Shown here in pieces: positions 45,210 to 55,204 of a DNA stretch of 64,000 nt (its first letter is position 1; each line of letters starts with the position of its first letter). This stretch comes from Hypoxylon rubiginosum (taxonomy: Eukaryota; Ascomycota; Sordariomycetes; Xylariales; Hypoxylaceae). Position numbers and translations under genes: made by a program. A model generated the notes under the pieces. It had not been told where the DNA came from. It saw only the letters and a program-made list of their open reading frames with translations, and searched no databases. Location: positions 248,001-312,000 of the forward strand of contig CADCXA010000041.1 of assembly GCA_902806565.1 (NCBI GenBank), read 5' to 3'.

Positions 45210-46711
45210 GATCTTACCCGATCTTTAAGAATGACGTCAAGAGGCTGCTGCTCTGAACAAGTATCAAGCATGGACTAAATACCTCAAGATGATACGCTTT
45301 AGGCCTACGCTAGGACCGACCGACGAACGTCAACCTGACTTGAACATGGGACTAAACGTCAATGGCAAACGGTTCGAAATTAACTAATGGATGGACCTTA
45401 TGAGCTTGACATGTGGGGCCGCTCGGTCGCACTCAATGGTACGATCTTCGTGACATGCAGCCTGTCATAGAGGGCCGTTACCGAGAGTCCGGAACCAAGA
45501 TTCATATCTGCATTTCAGGGGCGAATATTGCTATTGGCACATTGCATAGGCCATGCAGCTAACGTCCAGGAACGTTCCCTGCACAATGTTCTAAGCTGCA
45601 GATGATCAACTGCAGGTCTTTTAGGGAGACATGGGAAAATCTCTCATCGCTGGTTTCGTGCCAACCGATTCGGGAATGAGGAATCGTGGTCCTTGCAAGA
45701 AGCTATAACAGTTGGCAACCTCTTATTTAAAGAGCTAATGATGCCTATAACAAGCAGGTACCTCCCTAGATATTACCATATTCCCGATATCAACGAAGCC
45801 AATATTCACCCGTGTCTCTCGATATTGATAATTATCACACCCATGTAAGCACGTGTCAACGGTTCACGATCCGGGCAGCCGGGATACCCCACATGAACCG
45901 GAAACAGCTTACGATCTTAACGACTTGAAGCGGTAGCCAATCAGAATAGTCAATCCAACCCACGTTTTTAAGACCCCTGCTCCACGCCCAGCCCGCCAGC
46001 TTCGGTCAACATCCTTCTAGTCCACGACATCAGCAAACTCCTCTCGCGGCAGTACTTATTCGCCAGGCTAAGGCGATTAAGAGCTCGCCTACTCTAGATT
46101 CGGTATGTAGTAGTGAAACATATTAATTAAAAAACTGTCGACTCCAAAGGCTTGTTATTGGCCAATCAAACCCAAGCTTGTTCTTCAGCTTGTCCAGTGT
46201 AAGGCACATGAGCATAGCGAAAGGAACTAGGAACCAGAAACCAACAGGCTTAAGACGTAGAGATTCATGATTATCTATTGAGTTCATTATCAACATCACG
46301 ATATAGTCCGCTAATTACTAACTCGACACGTGCGTTCGACCACCTTTATGATTCATGCGAAACCGACGCGCAGAGAGCAGCGCGGCCGCTATCATTTAGT
46401 ATCGGAGATTCTACAATACCAGCAACCAATTATGGGATAGACTTTTCTCTTGCCAAGATCTTACCCCCCTCGATTATTACGCACTCAGGAACGGCCAAGA
46501 CTTTGACGACCTTCTAATGTAGGATGGCTGAAAACCATAGATTAACTCAAACCGCGGGATCGGGCACACTGTTACACTACATGGTCCATGGATGGTCTAG
46601 GTTAGGTATATCCTATATAATGCTCGACCTTCCCTTGCTTTATTCATAACCCGGTTGCTCACGTCTCCCTTCTATCGCCGACGCTTCGTACCCAAGCAGC
46701 TACGAGTCACG
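45210..46711. other. intergenic before alkaline phosphatase
   Basis: 1.5 kb with short frames only and no convincing gene. A CACGTG-containing stretch at about 45850 and a TATA box near 46612 are noted. It should contain the phosphatase promoter. Confidence 0.5.
46610..46619 (+). promoter_or_regulatory. TATA-like box of the alkaline phosphatase gene
   Basis: CCTATATAATGC lies about 100 bp upstream of the ATG at 46712, a usual distance for a fungal core promoter with a short leader. Confidence 0.5.
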
Positions 46712-49022
46712 ATGGCTAGATTGGCTTCCCTTGCCGTGGTGGTAGCGTCGCTATCTAGTGCTGTCGCCCAGACCTTCCAGCGGCTTGGCGCCTGCCCAGA
46801 TCTAGGCTGTGTGCTGCCACCCGACCAGTCAGACTTCCTCCCGGGCCAGTACTTCGACCTGCGTCTGGAAGTGCACGCGCCGGTCAACGGCTCGGAGGCC
46901 TTCAACGACGGCAAGCCGGACGAGAGCTTCGCCGTCACGATCGCCAAGGAAGGCGAAGGCGGCGAGGCAAAAAGCATCGCCGAGTTCTTCGGCGTAGCCG
47001 AGCCAGAGCTCGAGAAGTGGGACTTCTCGTGGTACGAGGACCTGTTCGTGAGGGACGCGGGCGCGCCGTCCGTCGTCAACGTCGCGTCCAAGATCTACCG
47101 GAAGCTCGCCCTCTACGAGCCCGGTAACTACGTCGTCACGCTGAGCTACTACGGCGACCAGACGACGGTGGCGAACTGGGTCGTGCGGCCTCTGGCTACG
47201 AAGAAGAAGGCGAAGAATGTGATCCTCTTCATTGGTATGGTTTGGTTGAGCCCCGATTAATTGAAGGGAGAGGCGGTGCGCTGATAGTTACTGGATAGGT
47301 GACGGCATGACCACGAATATGATTACGGCTGCTCGTCTTCTGGGTCATAAGAGCATCAATGGGAAGTATCAGTCGTTACTGCAGATGGACAAATTCCCCG
47401 TGCTAGGGCATCAAATGGTAGGGTACAAGACCTTTACTGTGGATGATCTCCAGAGCATTTCCTGACATGTGTTTATTTACGCATCTTCATGACCTACGAA
47501 CGCTTCCGTTGACGATGTTTTTTCTAGACCCATTCGATCGACAGCTTCATCACTGACAGTGCCAATTCGGCATCTGCTCTCTACACTGGCCACAAAAGCA
47601 CGGTCAATGCCATGGGGTAAGCTTTCTTGTATTATGTTCTGAGGGTAGTTTGAGTACTGATCTCCCTAAAGTGTCTATGCAGATTCGTCAGCTGATTCCT
47701 TCGATGACCCTAAAGTCGAGACTATTGTTGAGCTCTTGAAGCGTACTTGGGTAAGTGAAACTAGCATTAGTGAAAATGTTCTAGTAATGCTAACTAATAA
47801 TTATTGGTAGGATTCTGCTTGGGGTGCTGTTTCTACTGCTGCCATTTCCGATGCCACGCCTATTGCTCTTACTGGCCACAGCCGCTCTCGATACGCATAC
47901 GGTTCTCTCGTTGACCAGGGCCTAAACTCAGTTACTAACTACTCTTGGACGAATCACGGCGGCCCTGATGTTTGGTTCGGTGGAGGTGCTGAGCAGTTTT
48001 ACCCAGGATCGGGCAGCTACGAAGGCAAGGACTACTACGAGGCGTTCGCGAACGCGGGCTACGAAATCAGCATGAACAAGAGCTCGCTCCTGGAACTTGG
48101 GAACAGCAGCAAGGCTCTGGGGATTTTCTGCCAGTCGCACTTCCCCGTTTGGTTAGATCGCAACGTCTTCACGGATAACTTGGCTGCCTTTAAGAACGAG
48201 CCCCTAGGCTCAAAAAGCCCTGCTTTGGATCTGCCTGGTTTGAAGGAGATGACGCTAAAAGCTGTCGACATCCTTCACACTCGAGGCGGAGACAAGGGCT
48301 TCTTCCTCATGTCCGAGGGCGCGTCCATCGACAAGCAGATGCACGCCCTCGACTACGACCGCGCTCTAGGCGATCTCCTCGAACTCGACGACACGGTCCG
48401 GGCCACCATCGAACATCTCAAGGCCATCGGCGAGCTAGAGAACACGCTGGTCCTCGTCACCGCAGACCACGGCCACGGGTTCGACGTCTTCGGCGGCGTC
48501 GATACTAAGTACCTCGCCGAGCAGGACACCGACCGCAAGAAGCGCAAGGCCGTCGGCACCTACGAGCTCTCCGGCCTGTCCCAGTACACGGTCCCCGTCG
48601 AGGGCGTGTCCTACGGCACCGGCCCCAACTTCCCGGCCAACTGGGACCCGCGGTACACGCTGGCCCAGGGCCTCGGCGGGAACCCGGACCGCCGCGAGGA
48701 CTTCCGCTTACACGGGTCGCCCCGCAAGGTCGTGAGCAGCACGCCGGGGTTCGCCAAGGACGACTACTTCGTCGACGCCGGGGACGGCGCGGACGGGTTC
48801 GTCGTCAACGGGACGCTGTCCGTGACCGAGTCCTCGGGCGTCCACTCGCTCACCGACGTCGCCGTGTTCGCCATGGGGCCCTGCCAGGAGACGTTCGGCG
48901 GCGTGTACGGCAACGTCGACGTCTTCTACAAGATAGCGAACTGCCTGGGCCTCGCGCGTCCGGATGATAAGCCGGGTACCCTGCCGGGGAGCGGGTGCTC
49001 GACGAACGGGACGAAACATTAG
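46712..49022 (+). CDS. secreted alkaline phosphatase
   Basis: Five exons: 46712-47234, 47299-47417, 47528-47616, 47672-47750 and 47811-49022, 673 aa. I start at 46712 because that Met opens a clear signal peptide (LASLAVVVASLSSAVAQ). A beta-rich N-terminal region precedes the catalytic fold. The metal-binding motif FIGDGM (D176) is rebuilt across intron 1. The nucleophile is Ser225 in DSANSASALYTGH, and metal ligands TADHGHGFDVF lie in the last exon. Introns are 64, 110, 55 and 60 nt, all GT-AG with closing phases. It is a broad-specificity phosphomonoesterase, probably extracellular or vacuolar, possibly phosphate-starvation regulated (not shown here). Confidence 0.93.
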
Positions 49023-49436
49023 ATTATGTGGGTGGTGTGGTGGTTTAAAAGGGGTTGGGGGAGTTGGGAGAGTATGAGCGATGAGAAAAGATATTTGGTG
49101 ACGTAGAATCTTCACGTACATAATTTAATGCTAATTCACATCACGAACGTCCCCGTCTTATTCCATGACTTGCGGCAAATTCGATTCTAAACCGTTTTAT
49201 TGTTTCTAATTACTAACAGATGAATGCAACACTCTTCACGTTTCGGTACTGATCTCTAGCTATATCAAATTAAAGCGATTACCTGCCTGGGTAGTTACGT
49301 TGAGTGATCATGACGGTCAGGATGACGAGCACTTGACGCGATCATTTTGGAACCATGTCCTACAAATAACAGATAGCTAAGGGGCAACAAGACTGACTCC
49401 CTTGACGATCCCGGGAAACTGCGTTACCTTATTATC
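49023..49436. other. intergenic after alkaline phosphatase
   Basis: 414 bp without a recognised gene; phosphatase 3' end and upstream region of the RapZ-C-like gene. Confidence 0.5.
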
Positions 49437-50032
49437 ATGTCGTCCGCCTATCAACCAATCCTATCAGCCCCCGACCTGACCACGTGGATCTACGCGGCTC
49501 TCTTTTTCTTGGTTATGATAATCACAATGTCATATCCAACCGCACTACCTCATCCTCCTCGTAGCCACCACAGTACGACCGAATCCCCACCAGCAAAAAA
49601 GTAGACCCTCCTCCTCCGGCCGCAACAGGAAGAAGACGCTCTCCATCATCTCTCAGCCGCCACGCCGCCCTCTCCCCGGCCCGGAATCTGCACTACGACC
49701 TACGCTGCGTCCCCAACCCGCCCGAGGAGACGCGCACGAGGAAGATCCGCGACAGCCTGCTGCGCGAGCCGCGGTATCGCGATCTCCTCGAAGCGGCCGA
49801 GGCCGACATCCGCGGCGCCATGCGGGCGGTGGCTAGGGAAGAGGACAGGGGTGAAAAAGATGTCGCGCTACGGGTCGGGTGTCTCTGCGAGAGCGGGAAC
49901 TACGGGAGCGTGGCGTTCTCGGAGCAGCTCGCGATGGTGGAGTGGCCGGAGGACTGGCAGCTGGAGCTGAGACATCGCGATCTCACGCCGGGGGTAAAGA
50001 GGCAGAAGGCGTGGGAGCGGAGGAAGAGGTAA
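49437..50032 (+). CDS. stand-alone RapZ C-terminal-domain-like protein
   Basis: Proposed exons 49437-49511 and 49574-50032, 177 aa. The second exon encodes a compact domain that resembles the C-terminal domain of bacterial RapZ: NLHYDLRCVPNPP, then VGCLCESGNYGSVAFSEQLA and LRHRDL. RapZ uses this domain to bind the small RNA GlmZ. Fungi have uncharacterised stand-alone copies. The Cys/Gly/Arg-like loop and the terminal HRDL match the bacterial pattern. The first exon would add a hydrophobic start (WIYAALFFL) and uses a weak donor (GTTATG), so the true N-terminus is uncertain. A start further into the frame is possible. The region is very GC-rich. Confidence 0.65.
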
Positions 50033-50216
50033 GAAGATAGTGCATCTACTACGAAAAGAAGGTCCGTAATGATAAAATTGGGATGATTCTTCACTTCGTC
50101 GTGGAATCATGTAAAGTTTTTGAACATTGATCTAAATTACCTTCGCCTTCTCATTCTGATCAGCGAAAGACTGCACACCTGCCGACATTAACCACTTTCC
50201 AAGGGCTTGTCCCTAG

Positions 50217-50639
50217 TCAACGCTCAGCTTCTTTCGCTACGCCGGTAGGCTCGACGCTAGCCTGTCTCCCGAGGCCTGGTCGACGCTGGACGTAACGGTC
50301 CACGGCCTCGGCATCGGGCCAATCGGCTTCGACCGCCACGATGATGAACCCGCGGTGCTCGATCATGTACTTGGTGATCTCGGCACGCGCTCGGTAGAAC
50401 TCCGACGTCCCGCGCGTTCCGTCGCCGATGAAGAGGACTTTGCAGTTGCCAAAGCTTTCGAGGCATTTCCCGAAGGCGTCGCCGGCTTCGGAGATGGACG
50501 GGAAGTTTAGGGCTTCGTCAGTGAGCATCCCAACGAGCGAGCCACCTTCCTCACCTCCGTGTTTGTCCCCGGCCTGGCAGCTATGTAGCTTCGAGGCCAT
50601 ATTTCTAAGTTTATGCATCTTGGTTGAGGCAAGGTACAA
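50217..50639 (-). pseudogene. N-terminal fragment of an erythromycin-esterase-like protein
   Basis: One open frame of 140 codons. After a polar start it has KVLFIGDGTRGTSEFYRAR, then HRGFIIVAVEADWPDAEAVD, which is the unmistakable first block of the erythromycin esterase-like family (PF05139). Full members are about 400 aa, so about two thirds is missing; the frame stops soon after RYVQRRPG. The active-site motif GE-x-THGT reads GDGTRGT, with Glu changed to Asp and His changed to Arg. Both facts argue against hydrolase activity. The family is chiefly bacterial, so transfer is a possibility. It could still be expressed as a short protein. Confidence 0.65.
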
Positions 50640-51830
50640 GTCGGCGATATGAGTTGAAGCTGAGGTGATTCATAGTGAAGGCTTATTTTGTGGCGATTAC
50701 ACCTAGGTGAGCGCGCAGTGGTGACTCGCAAGCATTATTGTAGAGTTGGTTCAAGTTCTAATGAGATCACTTGTTGACGACCTTTTGTCGATGTAGACAG
50801 ATTTTCTCGCCTTTGTCATTTGCAGTCATTTTGGGAAATTATTGCCGTACCCATAGAGGGTGGCAACAGGTGGCAGGCAGGCTCTGCTACTTCTGATCAC
50901 GATATCAGTCTAGGTGCCCAATCTGAAAATATGAAGTAAGGTGCTTTCGTGAAATATGCCAAGCTTATAAGTAGAGGTTTAGAAGCCCCTCCAGCACGTG
51001 TGGGTTCTAAAAATATCTAAAAATATATCCCCGGTGCATACCGCACATTCTATTTTCGTACCTGCCATTTGTAAGAATTTGAAAGAAGTAAAGCGAGTTC
51101 AAAAAGGCGCCATTTATCTTTTATCACATCTCATTCTCGAGTTAAATATCATAAGTTGGACTTATTCCGCTCTTGGTATACTTACAAGACAGCTTATATT
51201 ATAAGATTGGACTCTATGCTGCTTAATAAGAAATCTGGCCCCCACGATATGAGAACTGGTCCCTCCCAAAACCAACCGCTCCTAAAGACTCAAGTTGAGA
51301 TAAGGTCGTGTCTCTTAATGGGCATACGCGCCGAAACCGTTGGAGGATTTTGCCAACGGTGTTGCGCCAAACGAATCATCAACCCCTAAACGTTTGGAGA
51401 GCTGGATCTTGGAACACCAGTTGTAAGGCTGCGCACGCACGCCACTTACGCTGAAGAGAAGAAAACATCCTGAACATCTCGCTGCTATCGGGACCCTGCC
51501 TCGTATACATGTCTTCCAAGGGCTCACCATTGGCCAGATACTTGCTAGCTACCTTGGCAGCTTGGGAACCCATGTGTGATATTCTAGTTCTGCAGAAGCT
51601 GAGGCGCTTCAACCCATGAGGGTAGGCATAAGGGTGGGGTGGGGACCGAATCCTTTCGGGTCCCTCGCGAGCGTGAGGCTCTCTATGCTCAAAGTCTTTT
51701 GGGCAACCTTTCACTTTCTTTACTTTTCCCTACATGAATCGTGTCGTGTCGTACCGCAGCATTTAATTTGAATATCGCGTCTCCCACTTCCCATGGGAAC
51801 GCGGCTGAAAAAGCGGTAGCGTTATCAGTC
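50640..51830. other. intergenic, no supported gene
   Basis: 1.2 kb. A 111-codon minus-strand frame at 51379-51714 has no recognisable motif and I do not call it. The remainder is AT-rich. Confidence 0.4.
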
Positions 51831-52866
51831 ATGCGTCGCATAGCATTTCTACTCCTCACCGTGCTACATTTCTGTCGCCCATCTTCCTGTGCCGCGCTGG
51901 CCACCCCGACCGTCCCCGGGCCCAACGACGGACAGCCGAGTCCGACGCCAACGTCGCCAGCCCTCGGCAGCTTAGAGGCGAGGAACAGAGCTGACAGTCT
52001 CTGCGGCTACTACGAGGGCGACGCAGGTATTTTTTTTTTAACAATCCCCCGCTTCTTAATAAATAGGTAAATAAATAGAGTAGCGACTGAGTGTTAAGCT
52101 AGCACGCCCGTTTCTCTGCCCGGGCGGAAAAGACTGCCTTCACAACGATGCGTTCAACGCGATTGGTTGCGTCTCGGTCGACGCCGGGGAAAGCACGTAC
52201 GGGAATGTCTTCACGACATGTTTCGATTATAACGACTACATGAACGACCTTTGCACTAGCATCGGGCCCCGCACGGGCTGCTGGTAAGTGATGAGAGAGA
52301 GAGAGAGAGATGCGCGTTACTTGGGTCACACTAGGAGGTAGCTAAGGGTCTTATAACGCAGCCCAAATTCGGATTATCCGGCTTGTATCAAAAACACCTA
52401 CACCGGATCTTCGTACGAGGGGTACACCATGGTATGGTGCGCCCAGGATTACAACAACCGCGGCGCGCTCCTGGCTTGGGACGCTTCGACCTCCGGGCAA
52501 TCGCCGACCACCATGTTCGTCGTCGTCCCGAACACCATCACCAACACCAACAGCACGCCTACCGCAACACCCGCTTCGGCGCAGCTACCGGCGTCCACGA
52601 CGACGCCCTCGCCGACGCCGACGGCCCCGCCCCAGGGCCTGTCGACGTCCGACAAGATCTCGCTCGGGGCCGCTCTCGGCATCGGCTTGCCGGCTACGAT
52701 CGCCGGCATCGTCGCGGCTTGGTATACGTATAAAGCGTGGGAGAGGAGGAAGAAGGGCACTCTGCTGAAGGACGATGACCAGGACACGTTGGTGATGGGC
52801 AACCCGGAGAGTAGTAGGTCTTCCAAGGTGCCTGACCAGAGCCAGATCACGATGAGGCTTCTTTAA
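51831..52866 (+). CDS. cysteine-rich, Ser/Thr-rich single-pass surface protein
   Basis: Exons 51831-52026, 52103-52283 and 52362-52866 give 293 aa. A signal peptide (IAFLLLTVLHFC) is followed by a cysteine-rich ectodomain: LCGYYEGDAARPFLCPGGKDC, IGCVSVDA, TTCFDYNDY, RTGCCPN, ACIKN and MVWCA. A Ser/Thr/Pro stalk (about 190-228) leads to one membrane helix (about 237-255, LGAALGIGLPATIAGIVAAW), then a basic stop-transfer and a short cytosolic tail. Similar CGYIDG-type proteins are common in ascomycetes and resemble cell-wall sensors in architecture. Introns are 76 and 78 nt, and phases close. A longer in-frame start exists at 51738, but 51831 places the signal peptide at the N-terminus. Confidence 0.82.
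52290..52311. repeat. GA microsatellite in intron 2
   Basis: GATGAGAGAGAGAGAGAGAT tract within the second intron of the surface protein gene. Confidence 0.7.
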
Positions 52867-53818
52867 GCAGGTATCTTACCTGCCGAATATATAGGTACCT
52901 AGAGTAAGTTGGACAGTCACAAGGTTTACACATGATAATGTTGGCAATAGTTCATTAAGGGACATTTTTATTCAATATTTAAATTACTCCAACCCCAAGT
53001 ACTCAGGTACAAGCTGCATCAAATACGTTTATTATGTATCTTACAGCTTGTGTAACGGTAACAGTGTTACCAACACCTTGTGCTACTTGATTAATTTAAT
53101 GTCTTTTATTTATATGCCCCCTCTCTTCCGCTTCCTGATTACCTTCTATACATCTCAATCTCTAAGCAGAATATCTACCATGGCTCTGCTGTCCGACCCA
53201 CTCGAATTTGATTATTCACAGAGCCAAGTTTTTATGTGAACATGCAGGCTGGCGGCACTCGCCGTCTTTCTTCATCATTTTCCTTTTTCAAAAGCTACCC
53301 TCTTCACCAACATTATTCAGTGCCTTGTCAACGTCACCACCGATCCTTCTATTGTCTCTTAAGTCGAGGTGAATTTATATGAACTCGTTACGTCATCAAT
53401 GAATCACACTATCAAACATGCAGCCCACGGCCGTGTCCCGAGGCCCTCCACTGACTCACTGGAGCGGCGCGCTCGGGCCTTCCCGTTCCCGTTGCCGTTC
53501 CCGTTGCCGTTCCCGCGTCATTAGGTACCTAATGTGAAGTCAAGCATTCAAACCTGCTGGCAGCCTGCATGTGCCTGCCTGAATTTGCTCGGATAAACTC
53601 GGGTTTTTCGTGTAACCCCTTTTCGCGGGCGTAGGATGTTTGTGCGCGTCTTCCAGGCAGCATTCACGTTCACGTTGAAAAAGGCTTGCAAAAATTCTAG
53701 AAAGGGTCAAACTTCAACTCTTACAACCTGTCTTCACCTCTGTTTTTCCCTCCTACCATTACATCGTTAGCTAGGCTTTTACTATCGTCTTTCTCGAACT
53801 GACTCTGTTCAAAACACG
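52867..53818. other. intergenic region with GC-rich tandem repeat
   Basis: 952 bp without a gene. Contains a TTCCCG/TTGCCG tandem array (53480-53515) and GGTACCTA motifs at about 52896 and 53525. The last part should be the promoter of the zinc protein gene. Confidence 0.5.
53480..53515. repeat. hexamer tandem repeat TTCCCG/TTGCCG
   Basis: Six consecutive hexamers alternate between TTCCCG and TTGCCG, about 300 bp upstream of the next gene. Confidence 0.8.
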
Positions 53819-54700
53819 ATGAAGCCGGTAACAGTAGCCGATTACCCCCCAGGGCACGACGTACAGGATAGCCTGCTCCTCCTCTACACCAGCAAGTTTC
53901 GAAAGGACCTCCGCTACGTGACGCAGCTCCTCGCCCGTAGCTGCGCCAGTATCCAGAGCAAGGGCGGTATTGTCCTGCCGAGCGAGCTGTGGGCCATGGT
54001 CCTAAACTTTGCTCGAGATGCCTTGAAAGAGAATTTTTTTCTCGTCAAGGTCGATGGTGTAGCGTCGGCGTCGGCGTCGAACGACACGGTACATCTTCGC
54101 TGCGTTCGATGCCAGTTTTACTGTCCCGCAGACGAGGTGATAGCGGGCACCCTCGGAGACGAGAACAGCGTGTACGACTTTGAAACTTTTCTGCGGCGTG
54201 GAACCCTGCCTCCGGCCGGAAGGCTCGAAGCTGACATGATCGAAACTGAAATGCCCCAAACCGAAATGCCCGAGCTATGTCGTCTTGCCGGCCCGGGCAA
54301 TACTTTCGACGTTGTCCTGGATAATACCTCGTCGACGGATCCCTATCTCTACGCCTTTCGTGACGTCCCCGAGTTCATTGCCATGGTCGACGGAGGCTAC
54401 TGTTGGGTCTGCGACGGAGAGAAATTCATTTGTCCGGGCTGCACGGGAGGAAAGGCGCAGAGATTTGATGTTTTTATGAGCTGTGGTGTGGATCTCGCCT
54501 GTCCGCTCTGTATTGGCGTACAAATATCCCAAAGCCACAAAGCTTTTCTAGAAGGCTACCTACCTGATGAAACCCCACCTGAAGACGAGGCAGAGGATAT
54601 GCGGAAGCTTTTGGAGGAGCGGTTAGAGGAACTAGGCTATACGGGTGTCACCGTGCCAGAGAGTGCGTATGGAGGGGCGCAAAATGAGTTTTGGCAATAG
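53819..54700 (+). CDS. F-box-like protein with cysteine-rich zinc region
   Basis: Single exon, 293 aa. An N-terminal helical segment includes VLPSELWAMVLNFA, resembling the core of fungal F-box motifs. Several paired cysteines follow: CVRCQFYC near 100, CWVCDGEKFICPGCTGG near 200 and CGVDLACPLCIG near 222. They suggest one or two zinc knuckles. An acidic C-terminal helix comes after. I recognise no named family. If the F-box reading is right, it may act as a substrate adaptor in an SCF ligase, but this is inference. The start ATG follows a long leader with no competing ATG nearby. Confidence 0.75.
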   Translation: MKPVTVADYPPGHDVQDSLLLLYTSKFRKDLRYVTQLLARSCASIQSKGGIVLPSELWAMVLNFARDALKENFFLVKVDGVASASASNDTVHLRCVRCQFYCPADEVIAGTLGDENSVYDFETFLRRGTLPPAGRLEADMIETEMPQTEMPELCRLAGPGNTFDVVLDNTSSTDPYLYAFRDVPEFIAMVDGGYCWVCDGEKFICPGCTGGKAQRFDVFMSCGVDLACPLCIGVQISQSHKAFLEGYLPDETPPEDEAEDMRKLLEERLEELGYTGVTVPESAYGGAQNEFWQ

Positions 54701-55204
54701 GGATCCTATGGGACAGGACAGTGATTAAGGAAAGCAGTGTTCAACCACGATATAGATAGATAAATACGGCCATACTACCGACCAGCTAGCTCTCAACAGC
54801 TCTGGTCTCTGGCTACCATTGAATACAACCACTGCAGTAACTTGCAGTTATACCGGGAAATCAAATGAAGGGTCTCCAGGCTGCAGAGTCATACATGTAC
54901 ATGTAACGCTGGATGTACTGCATTGTATGAGCTTGCGACATCGCAAGCTCATAATTTCACGCATTTGCAGAATATCTTAAACAAACATCACAAAATACAA
55001 TATCCATGCGTGTCTTGCAAGATCATTGTTGATCTATCTCTTCGTAGTCTGATCTTTATCTGACCTGATGCAAACTGCCTAGAACCCTGGTGCAAACCTG
55101 TCAAAACCACAGATTAAATCATTAGGGGTATGTGCACTATAAAAAGAATCAGGCCATACAAAAGCCGCCGCCCAAATACCAAATTCTTACCCCAGCCCAA
55201 GGAT
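54701..55204. other. convergent intergenic region with perfect hairpin
   Basis: 504 bp between two 3' ends. It contains a TACATGTACATGTA palindrome at about 54892-54905 and a 13-bp perfect hairpin at 54926-54953. Confidence 0.55.
54926..54953. repeat. perfect 13-bp hairpin between convergent genes
   Basis: Arms TATGAGCTTGCGA (54926-54938) and TCGCAAGCTCATA (54941-54953) are exact reverse complements around a CA loop. A transcript would fold into a long stem; no U-tract follows. Confidence 0.85.

Noticed and set aside
51379..51714. 111-codon minus-strand frame
   Set aside because: No motif, no splice context and no start context; homology cannot be judged by eye.
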